IMG/VR virus record: IMGVR_UViG_3300042464_000242
Location: 1 to 20,824 of that record
Length of the DNA: 20,824 nucleotides
Strand: one strand, 5' to 3'
From: a virus
Part shown: one piece after another, positions 8,491 to 14,897 of the stretch
Layout: every line of letters starts with the position of its first letter
How positions within the stretch are numbered: position 1 is the stretch's first letter
Made by a program: the position numbers and the translations under genes
Notes under the pieces: model-generated
Seen by the model: only the letters and a program-made list of their open reading frames with translations
Database searches by the model: none
What the model was told of the DNA's origin: nothing

Positions 8491-8511
8491 GGATAAAAAC
8501 TAAATAGCGAG

Positions 8512-8545
8512 GAACCTCCAACTGACGGGGAACGGTTGGAGGTTC
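8512..8545 (+). terminator. Hairpin closing the late (tail/lysis) operon
   Basis: GAACCTCCAAC (8512-8522) pairs perfectly with GTTGGAGGTTC (8535-8545), leaving a 12-base loop. It lies 22 bases after the last lysis gene. There is no clean T-run, only TTGCATTT after the stem, so it is either a U-poor actinobacterial-type terminator or an RNA-processing or protecting hairpin. Confidence 0.65.
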
Positions 8546-8564
8546 TTGCATTTAGCGGCTAAGA

Positions 8565-8573
8565 TTATCCACA
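8565..8573 (+). promoter_or_regulatory. Single perfect DnaA-box-like sequence
   Basis: TTATCCACA is an exact match to the DnaA box consensus. It touches the ribosome-binding site of the 8586 gene. A lone 9-mer match is not significant by itself (chance about 0.16 in this window, both strands). Confidence 0.25.
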
Positions 8574-8585
8574 GGAGGCATACAC

Positions 8586-8825
8586 ATGGGTCTAGCAAAG
8601 AAGTTGCAGGAGATTGGCGAAAGCAAAAATCAGAATGTTTGCTACTACAAGAAAATGTACGACTCTTTATCACCGGAAGACCAAAAGGCATTAGACGACG
8701 CATGGGCGAAGAAGTATTCGGCTAACGAGATTTTGATGGCGTTGCGAGCAGAGGGAATTAAAAGCAGCAACGAAGCAATCAGGCGACACCGAATTGGAGC
8801 ATGCGGATGCCAAGAAAAGAAATAG
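8586..8825 (+). CDS. Small putative DNA-binding protein
   Basis: A 79-residue protein with an excellent ribosome-binding site (AGGAGG at 8573-8578, 7 bases spacing), the first gene after the late-operon hairpin. Residues 27-65 (LSPEDQKALDDAWAKKYSANEILMALRAEG, then SSNEAIRRHRIG) have the helix-turn-helix look of a resolvase- or terminase-small-subunit-like DNA binder, ending in a CGC cysteine pair. No family could be named with certainty. As the first gene of its unit it might be regulatory. Confidence 0.6.
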   Translation: MGLAKKLQEIGESKNQNVCYYKKMYDSLSPEDQKALDDAWAKKYSANEILMALRAEGIKSSNEAIRRHRIGACGCQEKK

Positions 8826-9067
8826 AAGACATACTAAGCGAGCGTCAAAACATTTACGGAGACGCACATAAAAACTTCGCAATTACTGGCCGCATTTGGG
8901 GAGCCATGTTGCAGACAGACGACATTCCAGCATGGCAAGTGGCACTCATGTTAGACGCATACAAGAGCGTTCGGTGCTTCGCTAACCCGGCGCACGAAGA
9001 TTCATGGCAAGACAAACTCGGTTACACAATTCACGGCCGAGAGATTGCGATGACAGATGAGCCTTAA
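8807..9067 (+). CDS. DUF6378-like phage protein
   Basis: An 86-residue protein with ILSERQNIYGDAHKNF near the N-terminus and AHEDSWQDKLGYTIHG near the C-terminus, the signature pair of the phage family I recall as DUF6378 (function unknown, often near nucleotide metabolism and replication genes). Two starts are possible, 8801 and 8807. GGAG at 8796-8799 is only 1 base from the first ATG but 7 from the second, so 8807 is preferred. It overlaps the previous gene by 19 bases and the next by 11. Confidence 0.75.
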   Translation: MPRKEIEDILSERQNIYGDAHKNFAITGRIWGAMLQTDDIPAWQVALMLDAYKSVRCFANPAHEDSWQDKLGYTIHGREIAMTDEP

Positions 9068-10091
9068 AGACAAGTTCGACGAAATGCCAGAAGACATTGA
9101 AAGCAGCGACGTAACAGAATTACGCCGGGCGCTCATGCGTACCCAAAAGAAGTTGATGGAGACAAAGCAAAAGGTAGACGACCTAGTAGCGGCAACACAT
9201 CAAGCAGCTTATGACGCAACATTATCGGCAGGAAGAATTAACCCGGTACCGGAACCGAAGATAGACAAGAGTAAGAAAAAACCGGAAGTAGCATTGTGGC
9301 ATTTGACGGATTGGCAAGGCGCAAAGAAAACAACAAGTTACAACAGCGAAGTAATGCGCGAGCGGGTAATGACATTCGCAGACAAAGCAACAAGAATTAC
9401 AGAAATCCACAGAGCAGACCACCCGGTAGATGAAGTCTTTATCCTCTTCGGAGGGGACATGATTGAAGGCCTCTTCAACTTTCCAAGTCAAGCATTTGAG
9501 ATTGACTCCACGCTATTCGAGCAGTATGTAAATGTAAGCCGCCTGTGCGTAGATGTAGTACGGCACGCGCTAACTAATTACAAGAAGGTTACTGTCGTCC
9601 CGGAGTGGGGAAATCACGGCAGAATAGGAAGCAAGCGAGACAATGTGCCGCGCTCGGACAACTTCGACCGCATGTGCTACGAATTGGCAAAGCAGCTTCT
9701 ACAAGGCGAAAAGCGATTGACATGGCAGGATTGCCCGGAAGACATACAACGAGTCGAGATTGGCAACTACCGCGCACTTCTCATTCACGGAGACGAAGTA
9801 GGGCGCAACGGATTCGCCTCACCGGGAGCGATTGTGCAACACGCGAACAGATGGCGCAGCGGTTCTTACCCATGGGATTTTAGAGATGTATACATCGGTC
9901 ACTACCACACACACGCAGAGTGGGCTATGGCAAACGGACAAGGCTCGGTGTACCAAACGGGCAGCACAGAGAGCGATAACCGATACGCAGGAGTAATGCT
10001 CGCAGCAAGCGCAACTCCGTCTCAACGATTGCACTTCATAGACCCGGTAAAAGGCCGCGTCACAGCAGGATACAAAGTGTGGTTGGACTAA
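9057..10091 (+). CDS. Metallophosphoesterase, Mre11/SbcD-like
   Basis: A 344-residue protein. After an N-terminal coiled coil (about 20-45) comes a calcineurin-like phosphoesterase domain with the metal-binding motifs in order: Asp85 in HLTDWQ, GGDMIEG with Asp134, GNHG with Asn186 and His187, HGDE with His244, and GHYHTH with His282, His284 and His286. The DxH of the first motif is altered to DxQ. Enzymes of this class are Mn-dependent nucleases or phosphodiesterases; in phages they are usually presumed to process DNA ends during recombination or replication. The setting in the replication half supports a nuclease role. No SbcC/Rad50-type partner is visible in the window. Confidence 0.8.
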   Translation: MSLKDKFDEMPEDIESSDVTELRRALMRTQKKLMETKQKVDDLVAATHQAAYDATLSAGRINPVPEPKIDKSKKKPEVALWHLTDWQGAKKTTSYNSEVMRERVMTFADKATRITEIHRADHPVDEVFILFGGDMIEGLFNFPSQAFEIDSTLFEQYVNVSRLCVDVVRHALTNYKKVTVVPEWGNHGRIGSKRDNVPRSDNFDRMCYELAKQLLQGEKRLTWQDCPEDIQRVEIGNYRALLIHGDEVGRNGFASPGAIVQHANRWRSGSYPWDFRDVYIGHYHTHAEWAMANGQGSVYQTGSTESDNRYAGVMLAASATPSQRLHFIDPVKGRVTAGYKVWLD

Positions 10092-10267
10092 TGGAGAAGA
10101 CATTGGAAATACATTTAGCAGAGCAGCGAGACGCAATACGACAAGCGATTATTGACCAACCGGAACCGGAAGACATGAGTTGGGCAAGCAAGATTGCGTG
10201 GGAACGAGCAAGAATTGAATTTCTCAGAATTGTAAACGGAGCAGCAGATGCCTACATACGAATTTAA
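10091..10267 (+). CDS. Small hypothetical protein
   Basis: A 58-residue, mainly helical protein (MEKTLEIHLAEQRDAIRQAI, then PEPEDMSWASKIAWERARIEFLRIVNGA). The ATG at 10091 overlaps the upstream stop (taATG) and is preferred over an in-frame GTG 12 bases earlier inside the phosphoesterase gene. Its 3' end overlaps the zinc-ribbon gene by 20 bases. No family is recognised. Confidence 0.5.
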   Translation: MEKTLEIHLAEQRDAIRQAIIDQPEPEDMSWASKIAWERARIEFLRIVNGAADAYIRI

Positions 10268-10418
10268 GTGTCCAAAATGCTTCCGATTGGAAGAGCAGTA
10301 CTTCGGATTCAAAGACGAACACAAACTACTTTGCCCGGGCTGCAAAACAGAGATGGGCAAAGTTATAGGCGCAGCGCCGGCTATCTTTCACGGAGGAGGG
10401 TGGGGCGGAAAGCCTTAA
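10248..10418 (+). CDS. FmdB-like zinc ribbon protein
   Basis: A 56-residue protein starting MPTYEFKCPKC, with Cys8 and Cys11, a second pair CPGC (Cys29, Cys32), and a tail AAPAIFHGGGWGGKP. This is the standard layout of the FmdB/CxxC-CxxC family of putative regulatory zinc ribbons. The family is common in actinobacteria and phages; the original FmdB was proposed as a transcriptional regulator, and phage roles are unknown. It ends head-on against the minus-strand gene: both stop codons lie in the same TTAA (10415-10418). Confidence 0.8.
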   Translation: MPTYEFKCPKCFRLEEQYFGFKDEHKLLCPGCKTEMGKVIGAAPAIFHGGGWGGKP

Positions 10419-11005
10419 CCGTTAGTAATCCAAGACTTTCCATTTCTATCTTGTAAAGCAAACTGAACAGCACCGCCGGAGTAAATGTCGTACTTAATTG
10501 CTGTTTGAACAGCGCGCTCCACTACTTCCACAGCTTCTTCCCAATCATCAACCTCAGCGACATTAAGAGCGTCGGCAGCACCAAGAGCCAATTCCATGCC
10601 GGAGCCGGTCACATAAACCCGGTTAGAAGTACGCTCCACACCATAGGCCTCGTCAATCAAATACAAAACGCCATTGACAGCAACAATAAACTCATTGTCG
10701 TGCTGGGCAACATCTCCATCATCTTTCATGTCGTAACCCGCAGCTTGAAAACATTTACGCAGAGCAGGAACAAAGACATTGACCATAAATTTATCAAGAT
10801 TAGATTTAGGTGGAGCAGGAGGATTAAACGCGTGTTGAATAAGGTTCATGCCGCGAACAAGACCAGCAGCAGCAACAAGGTATTTACCGTTCCGAGCGAT
10901 TTTGCCCATAGGGGAGCAGTCGGCGGAAAGATGATAAGAAGTAGTTTGCGAGTCACCGGCGATTAAACACCAATCCTCGTGCTGTACGGCGATGAGAGTA
11001 GTCAT
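10415..11005 (-). CDS. HslV/proteasome-like Ntn-hydrolase (threonine protease)
   Basis: This 196-residue protein is the only minus-strand gene. It begins MTTLIAVQHEDWCLIAGDSQTT, matching HslV and proteasome beta subunits (TT...GD.QAT). After Met removal the nucleophile would be Thr1, Asp17 falls at the conserved position, and the GKI lysine is residue 34, one off the usual Lys33. Later come YLVAAAGLVRG, FIVAVNGVLYLIDEAYGVE and TGSGMELALGAADAL, equivalent to the GSG helix start of HslV. Length fits a single Ntn domain. A ribosome-binding site (AGAGGA on the minus strand, 11013-11018) is 7 bases before the start. Known family members assemble into rings and degrade unfolded protein with an ATPase such as HslU; no ATPase is seen here. 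A non-proteolytic or host-partnered role remains possible. Confidence 0.85.
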   Translation of the reverse strand: MTTLIAVQHEDWCLIAGDSQTTSYHLSADCSPMGKIARNGKYLVAAAGLVRGMNLIQHAFNPPAPPKSNLDKFMVNVFVPALRKCFQAAGYDMKDDGDVAQHDNEFIVAVNGVLYLIDEAYGVERTSNRVYVTGSGMELALGAADALNVAEVDDWEEAVEVVERAVQTAIKYDIYSGGAVQFALQDRNGKSWITNG

Positions 11006-11129
11006 GGGGTAATCCTCTCACACGACACGCCGGAGCCTCACATTACGAGAATGGCGACAAAACGAAAAAAACAAGGCAGAATTGCGCGCAACAGGTTCCA
11101 TCAAGGAATCCCTTACGGAAGGCAGCAAC
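11006..11129. promoter_or_regulatory. Divergent control region between the HslV-like gene and the recombination operon
   Basis: This 124-base noncoding stretch is the only place where transcription diverges, so promoters for both directions should lie here. It holds a perfect 10-base palindrome, TTGCGCGCAA (11082-11091), a possible operator, and ribosome-binding sites at both ends. No convincing -35/-10 pair was found by eye. Confidence 0.45.
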
Positions 11130-11690
11130 ATGGCAGGAAAGTTCGACCTAGAGACATACGAGACCGTCGAAAGCAGATTGGTCAAGTTTTGGAAAGACCA
11201 CCCAAATGGCAGAGTGTTCACCGAATTGGTATTCCATGACGAACGCCGATTCATTGTCAGAGCAGAGATTTACTTTGACAAAGACGATGTCAATCCAACA
11301 GCAACCGGATACGCGGAAGAGATTGTGGGAGCGTCACCAGTAAACCGCACCTCAGCACTAGAAAACGGAGAGACAAGTTGCATTGGTCGCGCATTAGCAA
11401 ACTGCAATTACGCTTCTCAGGGCAAGCGCGCAAGCCGCGAGGAAATGGAAAAGGTACAGCGATACCAAGACGAACCGCGCAAAGCTTCAAAGCCGAAAGA
11501 GCAAAAGGTGTACACACCGGAGCAAATCGCGGCTGCACAATTAGCGATGAACGAGTTACCTATCTTGCCTAACAAAGAAGAGGCAACAAAATTTTGGTAC
11601 TTACACAAAGAAATCTTAGAAGTACCTGTCGAAGGCACGACATTAAAAGACGCGCTAGGAAAATTAGTAGTGGACAAAGGTTGGGCGTAA
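11130..11690 (+). CDS. Putative ssDNA-binding/annealing-type recombination protein
   Basis: A 186-residue protein. The ATG at 11130 is chosen because GGAAGG at 11117-11122 lies 7 bases upstream; the frame extends upstream without a better start. Residues 1-110 (FDLETYETVESRLVKFWKDHPNGR, AEIYFDKDDVNPTATGYAEEIVG, NGETSCIGRALANCNYASQGKRASREEM) match a widespread phage family with an ETSxIGRALA motif reminiscent of ERF/Sak-type annealing proteins. Residues 115-186 are a basic linker and a small helical C-terminal domain. Neighbouring Cas4-like nuclease, replication initiator, resolvase and SSB genes fit a recombination role. Function is inferred. Confidence 0.6.
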   Translation: MAGKFDLETYETVESRLVKFWKDHPNGRVFTELVFHDERRFIVRAEIYFDKDDVNPTATGYAEEIVGASPVNRTSALENGETSCIGRALANCNYASQGKRASREEMEKVQRYQDEPRKASKPKEQKVYTPEQIAAAQLAMNELPILPNKEEATKFWYLHKEILEVPVEGTTLKDALGKLVVDKGWA

Positions 11691-12064
11691 TGACCGACTT
11701 ACAACTTCCATTAACACCATACGCAGGAACAAGCGGGTGGCAGGGCAGCGAAGCAAGTCACGACCGGGTCAAAGAAGATGACGCAAACGGAACAACAACA
11801 TTAAGACAGCGCATTAGTCTTCACCGAGTACGGACGCAAGGCGAACGCGGATTGACTTGGAAAGAATTGGGAGAGATTGAAAACTGGCACGCCGGACAAT
11901 CCAGCGGGTCACTTTCAGTTCTACATAAAGAAGGACTGGTGTATCGCTTGAAAGAAAAGCGCAACCGCTGTTCCATTTATGTAACAGAGGAATACATCAA
12001 CAACAGAGAGACATCAGAGCGCAAGGTACAAGATACCTGCAAACATTGTGGAGGAAAACTATGA
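11690..12064 (+). CDS. Winged helix-turn-helix DNA-binding protein
   Basis: A 124-residue protein whose ATG overlaps the upstream stop (taATG). Residues 35-90 (TLRQRISLHRVRTQGERGLTWKELGE, WHAGQSSGSLSVLHKEGLVYRL) look like a MarR-type winged helix. The N-terminus PLTPYAGTSGWQGSEAS is a motif shared with actinobacteriophage HTH proteins. It ends with an isolated CKHCGGKL, a possible half zinc site. Likely a transcriptional or replication accessory protein. Confidence 0.65.
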   Translation: MTDLQLPLTPYAGTSGWQGSEASHDRVKEDDANGTTTLRQRISLHRVRTQGERGLTWKELGEIENWHAGQSSGSLSVLHKEGLVYRLKEKRNRCSIYVTEEYINNRETSERKVQDTCKHCGGKL

Positions 12065-12363
12065 GTGACAAGACAAAGAAGTTCGAACCATCAACAGGCT
12101 GGTTAGTAGCAATCAACCATCAGCAAGTCAGTATCCACCGACTAGCAGAGGCACTAGACCTCGACGGAGTAACAGTCGGCAAAGCATTAGACGCAGCCGG
12201 ATACCAACTAACACCTGACCCATTTGGATACGCGTCAGATGTATGGAAGGTCATGGAGATTGAAAAGCGCAAGGCGAAGGAACATCTATCAGTCGTAGAA
12301 GACAAGACAGACATAGCCGAGAGTGTAAGCGAATTAGACGAAGAGGAAATGGCAAATGAATAA
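12061..12363 (+). CDS. Small acidic hypothetical protein with HTH-like segment
   Basis: A 100-residue protein with a good ribosome-binding site (GGAGG at 12050-12054) and a 4-base ATGA overlap with the gene before. Residues 23-60 (QVSIHRLAEALDLDGVTVGKALDAAGYQL) resemble a helix-turn-helix. The C-terminus is very acidic (SELDEEEM). No named family. Confidence 0.5.
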   Translation: MSDKTKKFEPSTGWLVAINHQQVSIHRLAEALDLDGVTVGKALDAAGYQLTPDPFGYASDVWKVMEIEKRKAKEHLSVVEDKTDIAESVSELDEEEMANE

Positions 12364-12727
12364 CACAGTAGTCACCCCGGCGCAGATAGAAAAACGACTT
12401 TACGACCTCAGTAAAGAGATTGACGACTCACACAGCGAATTAGTAGAAGTCGAAAGTCATTACAACAGCGACAAAGCGAATTACGAAATTGCGATGGCGC
12501 GCAGCAGAATGTTGTACAGCATGAAGTCATCACCGACAGGAAAGAATTACACCGTCAGCGAGAGAGACGACATGGCACTACTAGAAAACGAAGAATTACA
12601 TTTACGAGTAGCGATGGCAGAGGCGCAAGTCAAAGCAGCAAGAGCAAACGCAGCGCGTATCAAAACGCAAGTAGAGATTGCCCGTTCAATCGGAACATCA
12701 GTTCGCAGTTCTTTGGAGGCATTGTGA
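12356..12727 (+). CDS. Coiled-coil phage protein of unknown function
   Basis: A 123-residue, almost entirely helical protein. A first coil (LYDLSKEIDDSHSELVEVES) and a second (ENEELHLRVAMAEAQVKAARANAARIKTQ) flank a conserved-looking SSPTGKNYTVSERDDMA turn. Proteins with this turn recur in phage recombination clusters beside annealing proteins and PD-(D/E)XK nucleases. An accessory role in recombination is inferred from context. Starts inside the previous stop. Confidence 0.55.
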   Translation: MNNTVVTPAQIEKRLYDLSKEIDDSHSELVEVESHYNSDKANYEIAMARSRMLYSMKSSPTGKNYTVSERDDMALLENEELHLRVAMAEAQVKAARANAARIKTQVEIARSIGTSVRSSLEAL

Positions 12728-12861
12728 GCAAAGAAAAGAAGGAAGGTCTAAACCAGTCCCTATTGGAGAGCTTTATAGACGCATACATGAAGACGCACCC
12801 GGGTGTGACCCGCGAAGAGGCAACGAAAGAAGTCGCCGAACTAGCGATGCACCATGATTAA
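12724..12861 (+). CDS. Very small hypothetical protein
   Basis: A 45-residue protein starting at GTG, overlapping the upstream stop (GTGA) with GGAGG at 12715-12719. Sequence SKEKKEGLNQSLLESFIDAYMKTHPGVTREEATKEVAELA is amphipathic and probably two helices. It overlaps the next start by 8 bases. The ribosome-binding site and tight packing argue that it is translated. Confidence 0.5.
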   Translation: MSKEKKEGLNQSLLESFIDAYMKTHPGVTREEATKEVAELAMHHD

Positions 12862-13135
12862 AAAAATACATCTGTTCGACCAAGCACTAGCCTTCATAAA
12901 AGAAGACGCACATTCGACAATCATTCATGACTCCGGACTAATAAATTCAGACGGAGGAACAGGAGTAAACGCGTGGGAAGTTTTAGCGCACGAATTTGAA
13001 CATTATTGGAGGCATGTAATCGCGGAGGAAGTTATCAAGTCATTAAAACTTAATCCAACAGATTTAACGCCGGCGATACTGCTCGACTCACAATACCTGC
13101 TAGACACAATTTGGAAGACGGGGAAAGATGATTGA
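12854..13135 (+). CDS. Hypothetical protein
   Basis: A 93-residue protein without a recognised family. It has an HEFEHYWRHVIAEE segment (residues 46-59) whose HExxH-like spacing (H-E-F-E-H) is superficially like a metalloprotease motif, but the protein is too short for a peptidase domain. The ATG lies inside the preceding gene's 3' end, and its own stop overlaps the nuclease start by 8 bases. Expressed as part of the recombination operon by position. Confidence 0.45.
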   Translation: MIKKIHLFDQALAFIKEDAHSTIIHDSGLINSDGGTGVNAWEVLAHEFEHYWRHVIAEEVIKSLKLNPTDLTPAILLDSQYLLDTIWKTGKDD

Positions 13136-13796
13136 CTTGAACGAATTACTAAGCAAAAGCCTAAGCGCCTACGATAAAAACAGAGACCGCAGCAAGCAAG
13201 TAGAAATCGGTCCGAGCAGTATCGGAGGCTGCCGCCGCAAGGTTTACTACCAGCTTCAAGACGCACCGAAAACAAACCCGGACACAGAGGCACTCGCGTC
13301 AATCCTCGGAACATTTATCCATAGCGGAATAGCCGAAGCAATCAAACGCGAAGACCCATTCGGCGATAACTTCCTAATAGAACAGGCCTACGAGTACGAA
13401 GGACTCAAAGGCCATTGCGATTTATTTATTAAGGACATTGGCCTCGTCGTGGATTGGAAGACCACAAAGAAGAAGAGCCTGAGATACTTTCCGAGCGAAC
13501 AACAGCGTTGGCAAGTACAACTCTACGGATACCTACTAACGAAAAACGGTCACACAGTAAACGAAGTATCTCTAGTAGCAGTACCCCGCGACGGCGACAT
13601 GAGCGAGATACGAGCACACCGGGAGCCATACGATGAAAACATGGCACTCGCAGCAATCAAGTGGCTGGAAGAAGTCAAGGAATTGGCGGCAGCAAATACG
13701 CCTCCGCCGGCAGAAAAGTGGGCAGGGTTCTGCGCCTCTTACTGTTCTTACTACGACGCGAGCGGAGAAAACGGGTGTCCGGGTACGACCAAATAA
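13128..13796 (+). CDS. Cas4/RecB-like PD-(D/E)XK nuclease with Fe-S cluster cysteines
   Basis: A 222-residue protein with the RecB-family nuclease core: His65 in GTFIHSG, GHCDLFI with Asp98, VVDWKTTKK with Asp109 and Lys111, and a QxxxYG-type motif (Gln129 to Tyr133). One N-terminal cysteine (Cys35 in GGCRRKVYY) and three C-terminal ones (Cys202, Cys206, Cys217) reproduce the 4Fe-4S layout of Cas4 and AddB. Such enzymes are 5'-3' or bidirectional ssDNA exonucleases. No Cas1, Cas2 or CRISPR repeat is nearby, so this is a phage recombination or replication exonuclease rather than a CRISPR adaptation gene. Confidence 0.85.
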   Translation: MIDLNELLSKSLSAYDKNRDRSKQVEIGPSSIGGCRRKVYYQLQDAPKTNPDTEALASILGTFIHSGIAEAIKREDPFGDNFLIEQAYEYEGLKGHCDLFIKDIGLVVDWKTTKKKSLRYFPSEQQRWQVQLYGYLLTKNGHTVNEVSLVAVPRDGDMSEIRAHREPYDENMALAAIKWLEEVKELAAANTPPPAEKWAGFCASYCSYYDASGENGCPGTTK

Positions 13797-14176
13797 ATTG
13801 GGCTGACGCAGCTTGTGAAGGCGCACCGACAAACCTCTTCTACATAGTGGAAGAAGACCGCTCAATACTGCAACTAATCAGCGCAGATTCTTTACGAAGG
13901 ATTTGTGTCACTTGTCCGATTTGGAATAAGTGCCTAGCCTACGCAATGCGCAACGAGACATACGGAGTGTGGGGCGGATTACTTTCCAAAGAGCGCACAG
14001 CACTAAAGAAAAACGACGGTTCGCACGCGCAGGAAATAGCAACACGCGAATTAACAAAATACGGAATACAACGAGAAGAGATTGAGGCAATCACGCATGA
14101 GTATCAGAATTATGAGCGAGGTCTGGCGAACAAACTTACCGACAACAGAAAAGATGATACTGCTCGTAATCGCTGA
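13775..14176 (+). CDS. WhiB-like Fe-S transcription factor
   Basis: A 133-residue protein starting at GTG 13775, supported by GGAG at 13764-13767 with 7 bases spacing; upstream in-frame codons lie inside the nuclease gene. It has the WhiB signature: WADAACEG with Cys14, then CVTCPIWNKCLAYA with Cys44, Cys47 and Cys53, and the GVWGG turn (64-68) followed by a basic segment. Members bind a 4Fe-4S cluster and act on the principal sigma factor of actinobacterial RNA polymerase. Phage copies (for example WhiBTM4) can act as dominant negatives on host WhiB regulators. The C-terminal 60 residues are an extra helical region. It overlaps both neighbours. Confidence 0.9.
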   Translation: MSGYDQINWADAACEGAPTNLFYIVEEDRSILQLISADSLRRICVTCPIWNKCLAYAMRNETYGVWGGLLSKERTALKKNDGSHAQEIATRELTKYGIQREEIEAITHEYQNYERGLANKLTDNRKDDTARNR

Positions 14177-14897
14177 CCACGCGACAGACGAAGGCGATAA
14201 TGCGTGGCCAAGTCAGATGACGATAGCGACCCGGGCAAGTTGTAATGTCCGGACAGTTCAGCGCAGCATTAACAAGCTTGTGGAAGACGGCTGGTTGTGG
14301 GTGGAAAAGCGCGGAGGCGGGTCGGCAACCTGTCGAGACGACAGGAGACCGCACCGGTACACAATCGTGTTAAAGAAGTTACGAGGCGACAAAACGCCGC
14401 CGCGTCAAGTGGAACGAGGCGACAATGACGACGCTAACGACACGACATTGACGACGGCAACGGGGCGACAATCACGTCTCATGAAACACCCTAATGAAAC
14501 ACCCATTGAAACACCCGGAGAGTTCGATTTATTTTGGAAGACCTATCCAAGAAAAACAGCAAAGGGAGCAGCCCGAAAAGCATGGGACAAACTGTCAGAG
14601 GAAAACCGGAAAGCAGCCCTAGCCGGGGCAAAGAGATTCGCAGCAGACCCGAACCGAGAAGACACATACACGCCATACCCGGCGACATGGCTCAACGCAG
14701 AGCAATGGGAGGACGAGCCGCTGCCACCGGCTAAGAAGTCACAGGAGGCCATCAGAGCCGAGGAGACAGCAAGGGCTAAGGAAAAGGCAAGGCGCGACCG
14801 GGAAGCGTCTGAGAGGCTGGCACAGCTTCAAGAAGAGGCAGCAGCAAGAGCAGTACCAATGCCGGATTACCTGAAGGATTTACTGAAGCGCGTCTAG
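14097..14897 (+). CDS. Replication initiator, O/DnaD-like, with N-terminal HTH
   Basis: A 266-residue protein; the ATG at 14097 (MSIRIMSEVW) is preferred over a frame start at 14082. Residues 1-92 form a helix-turn-helix domain (LLVIADHATDEG, WPSQMTIATRASCNVRTVQRSINKL). Residues 97-141 are a low-complexity linker, and 143-207 a C-terminal domain (FDLFWKTYPRKTAKGAARKAW, YPATWLNAEQWEDE) typical of phage replication initiators that recruit a helicase. A charged helical tail follows. The linker is encoded by DNA repeats that look like an origin (see repeat entries), as in lambda O. No helicase loader is seen in the window. Confidence 0.8.
   Translation: MSIRIMSEVWRTNLPTTEKMILLVIADHATDEGDNAWPSQMTIATRASCNVRTVQRSINKLVEDGWLWVEKRGGGSATCRDDRRPHRYTIVLKKLRGDKTPPRQVERGDNDDANDTTLTTATGRQSRLMKHPNETPIETPGEFDLFWKTYPRKTAKGAARKAWDKLSEENRKAALAGAKRFAADPNREDTYTPYPATWLNAEQWEDEPLPPAKKSQEAIRAEETARAKEKARRDREASERLAQLQEEAAARAVPMPDYLKDLLKRV
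14382..14471 (+). repeat. Three CGRGGCGACAA repeats inside the replication gene
   Basis: CGAGGCGACAA occurs at 14382-14392 and 14415-14425, and CGGGGCGACAA at 14461-14471. The first two are read as Arg-Gly-Asp, the third in another frame as Gly-Arg-Gln, so similarity is at DNA level. They precede the TGAAACACCC repeats and may be part of the replication origin. Confidence 0.6.
14482..14516 (+). repeat. Three TGAAACACCC iteron-like repeats (candidate origin)
   Basis: Exact copies of TGAAACACCC lie at 14482-14491, 14495-14504 and 14507-14516, that is with 13- and 12-base periods, about one helical turn. The first copy is read in a different frame from the other two, so DNA, not protein, is being repeated. 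An AT-rich stretch (TTCGATTTATTTTGG) follows directly. Position in the linker of an O-like gene mirrors the lambda origin. Confidence 0.65.

Noticed and set aside
9819-10136. 105-codon minus-strand frame opposite the phosphoesterase gene
   Set aside because: It is antisense to the conserved GHYHTH region and has no supporting signals.
10505-10966. 153-codon plus-strand frame opposite the HslV-like gene
   Set aside because: The minus-strand protein has catalytic motifs and a ribosome-binding site; this frame has neither.
12854-13135. HEFEH segment as a zinc metalloprotease motif
   Set aside because: The protein has only 93 residues and no third ligand or protease fold features; probably coincidental.
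13661-13774. Longer N-terminus of the WhiB-like protein
   Set aside because: It overlaps the nuclease gene and reads as an Arg/Leu-rich artefact; GTG 13775 has a ribosome-binding site at correct spacing.
13128-13796. CRISPR adaptation gene because of Cas4 similarity
   Set aside because: No Cas1, Cas2 or repeat-spacer array anywhere in the window; gene order is phage recombination.
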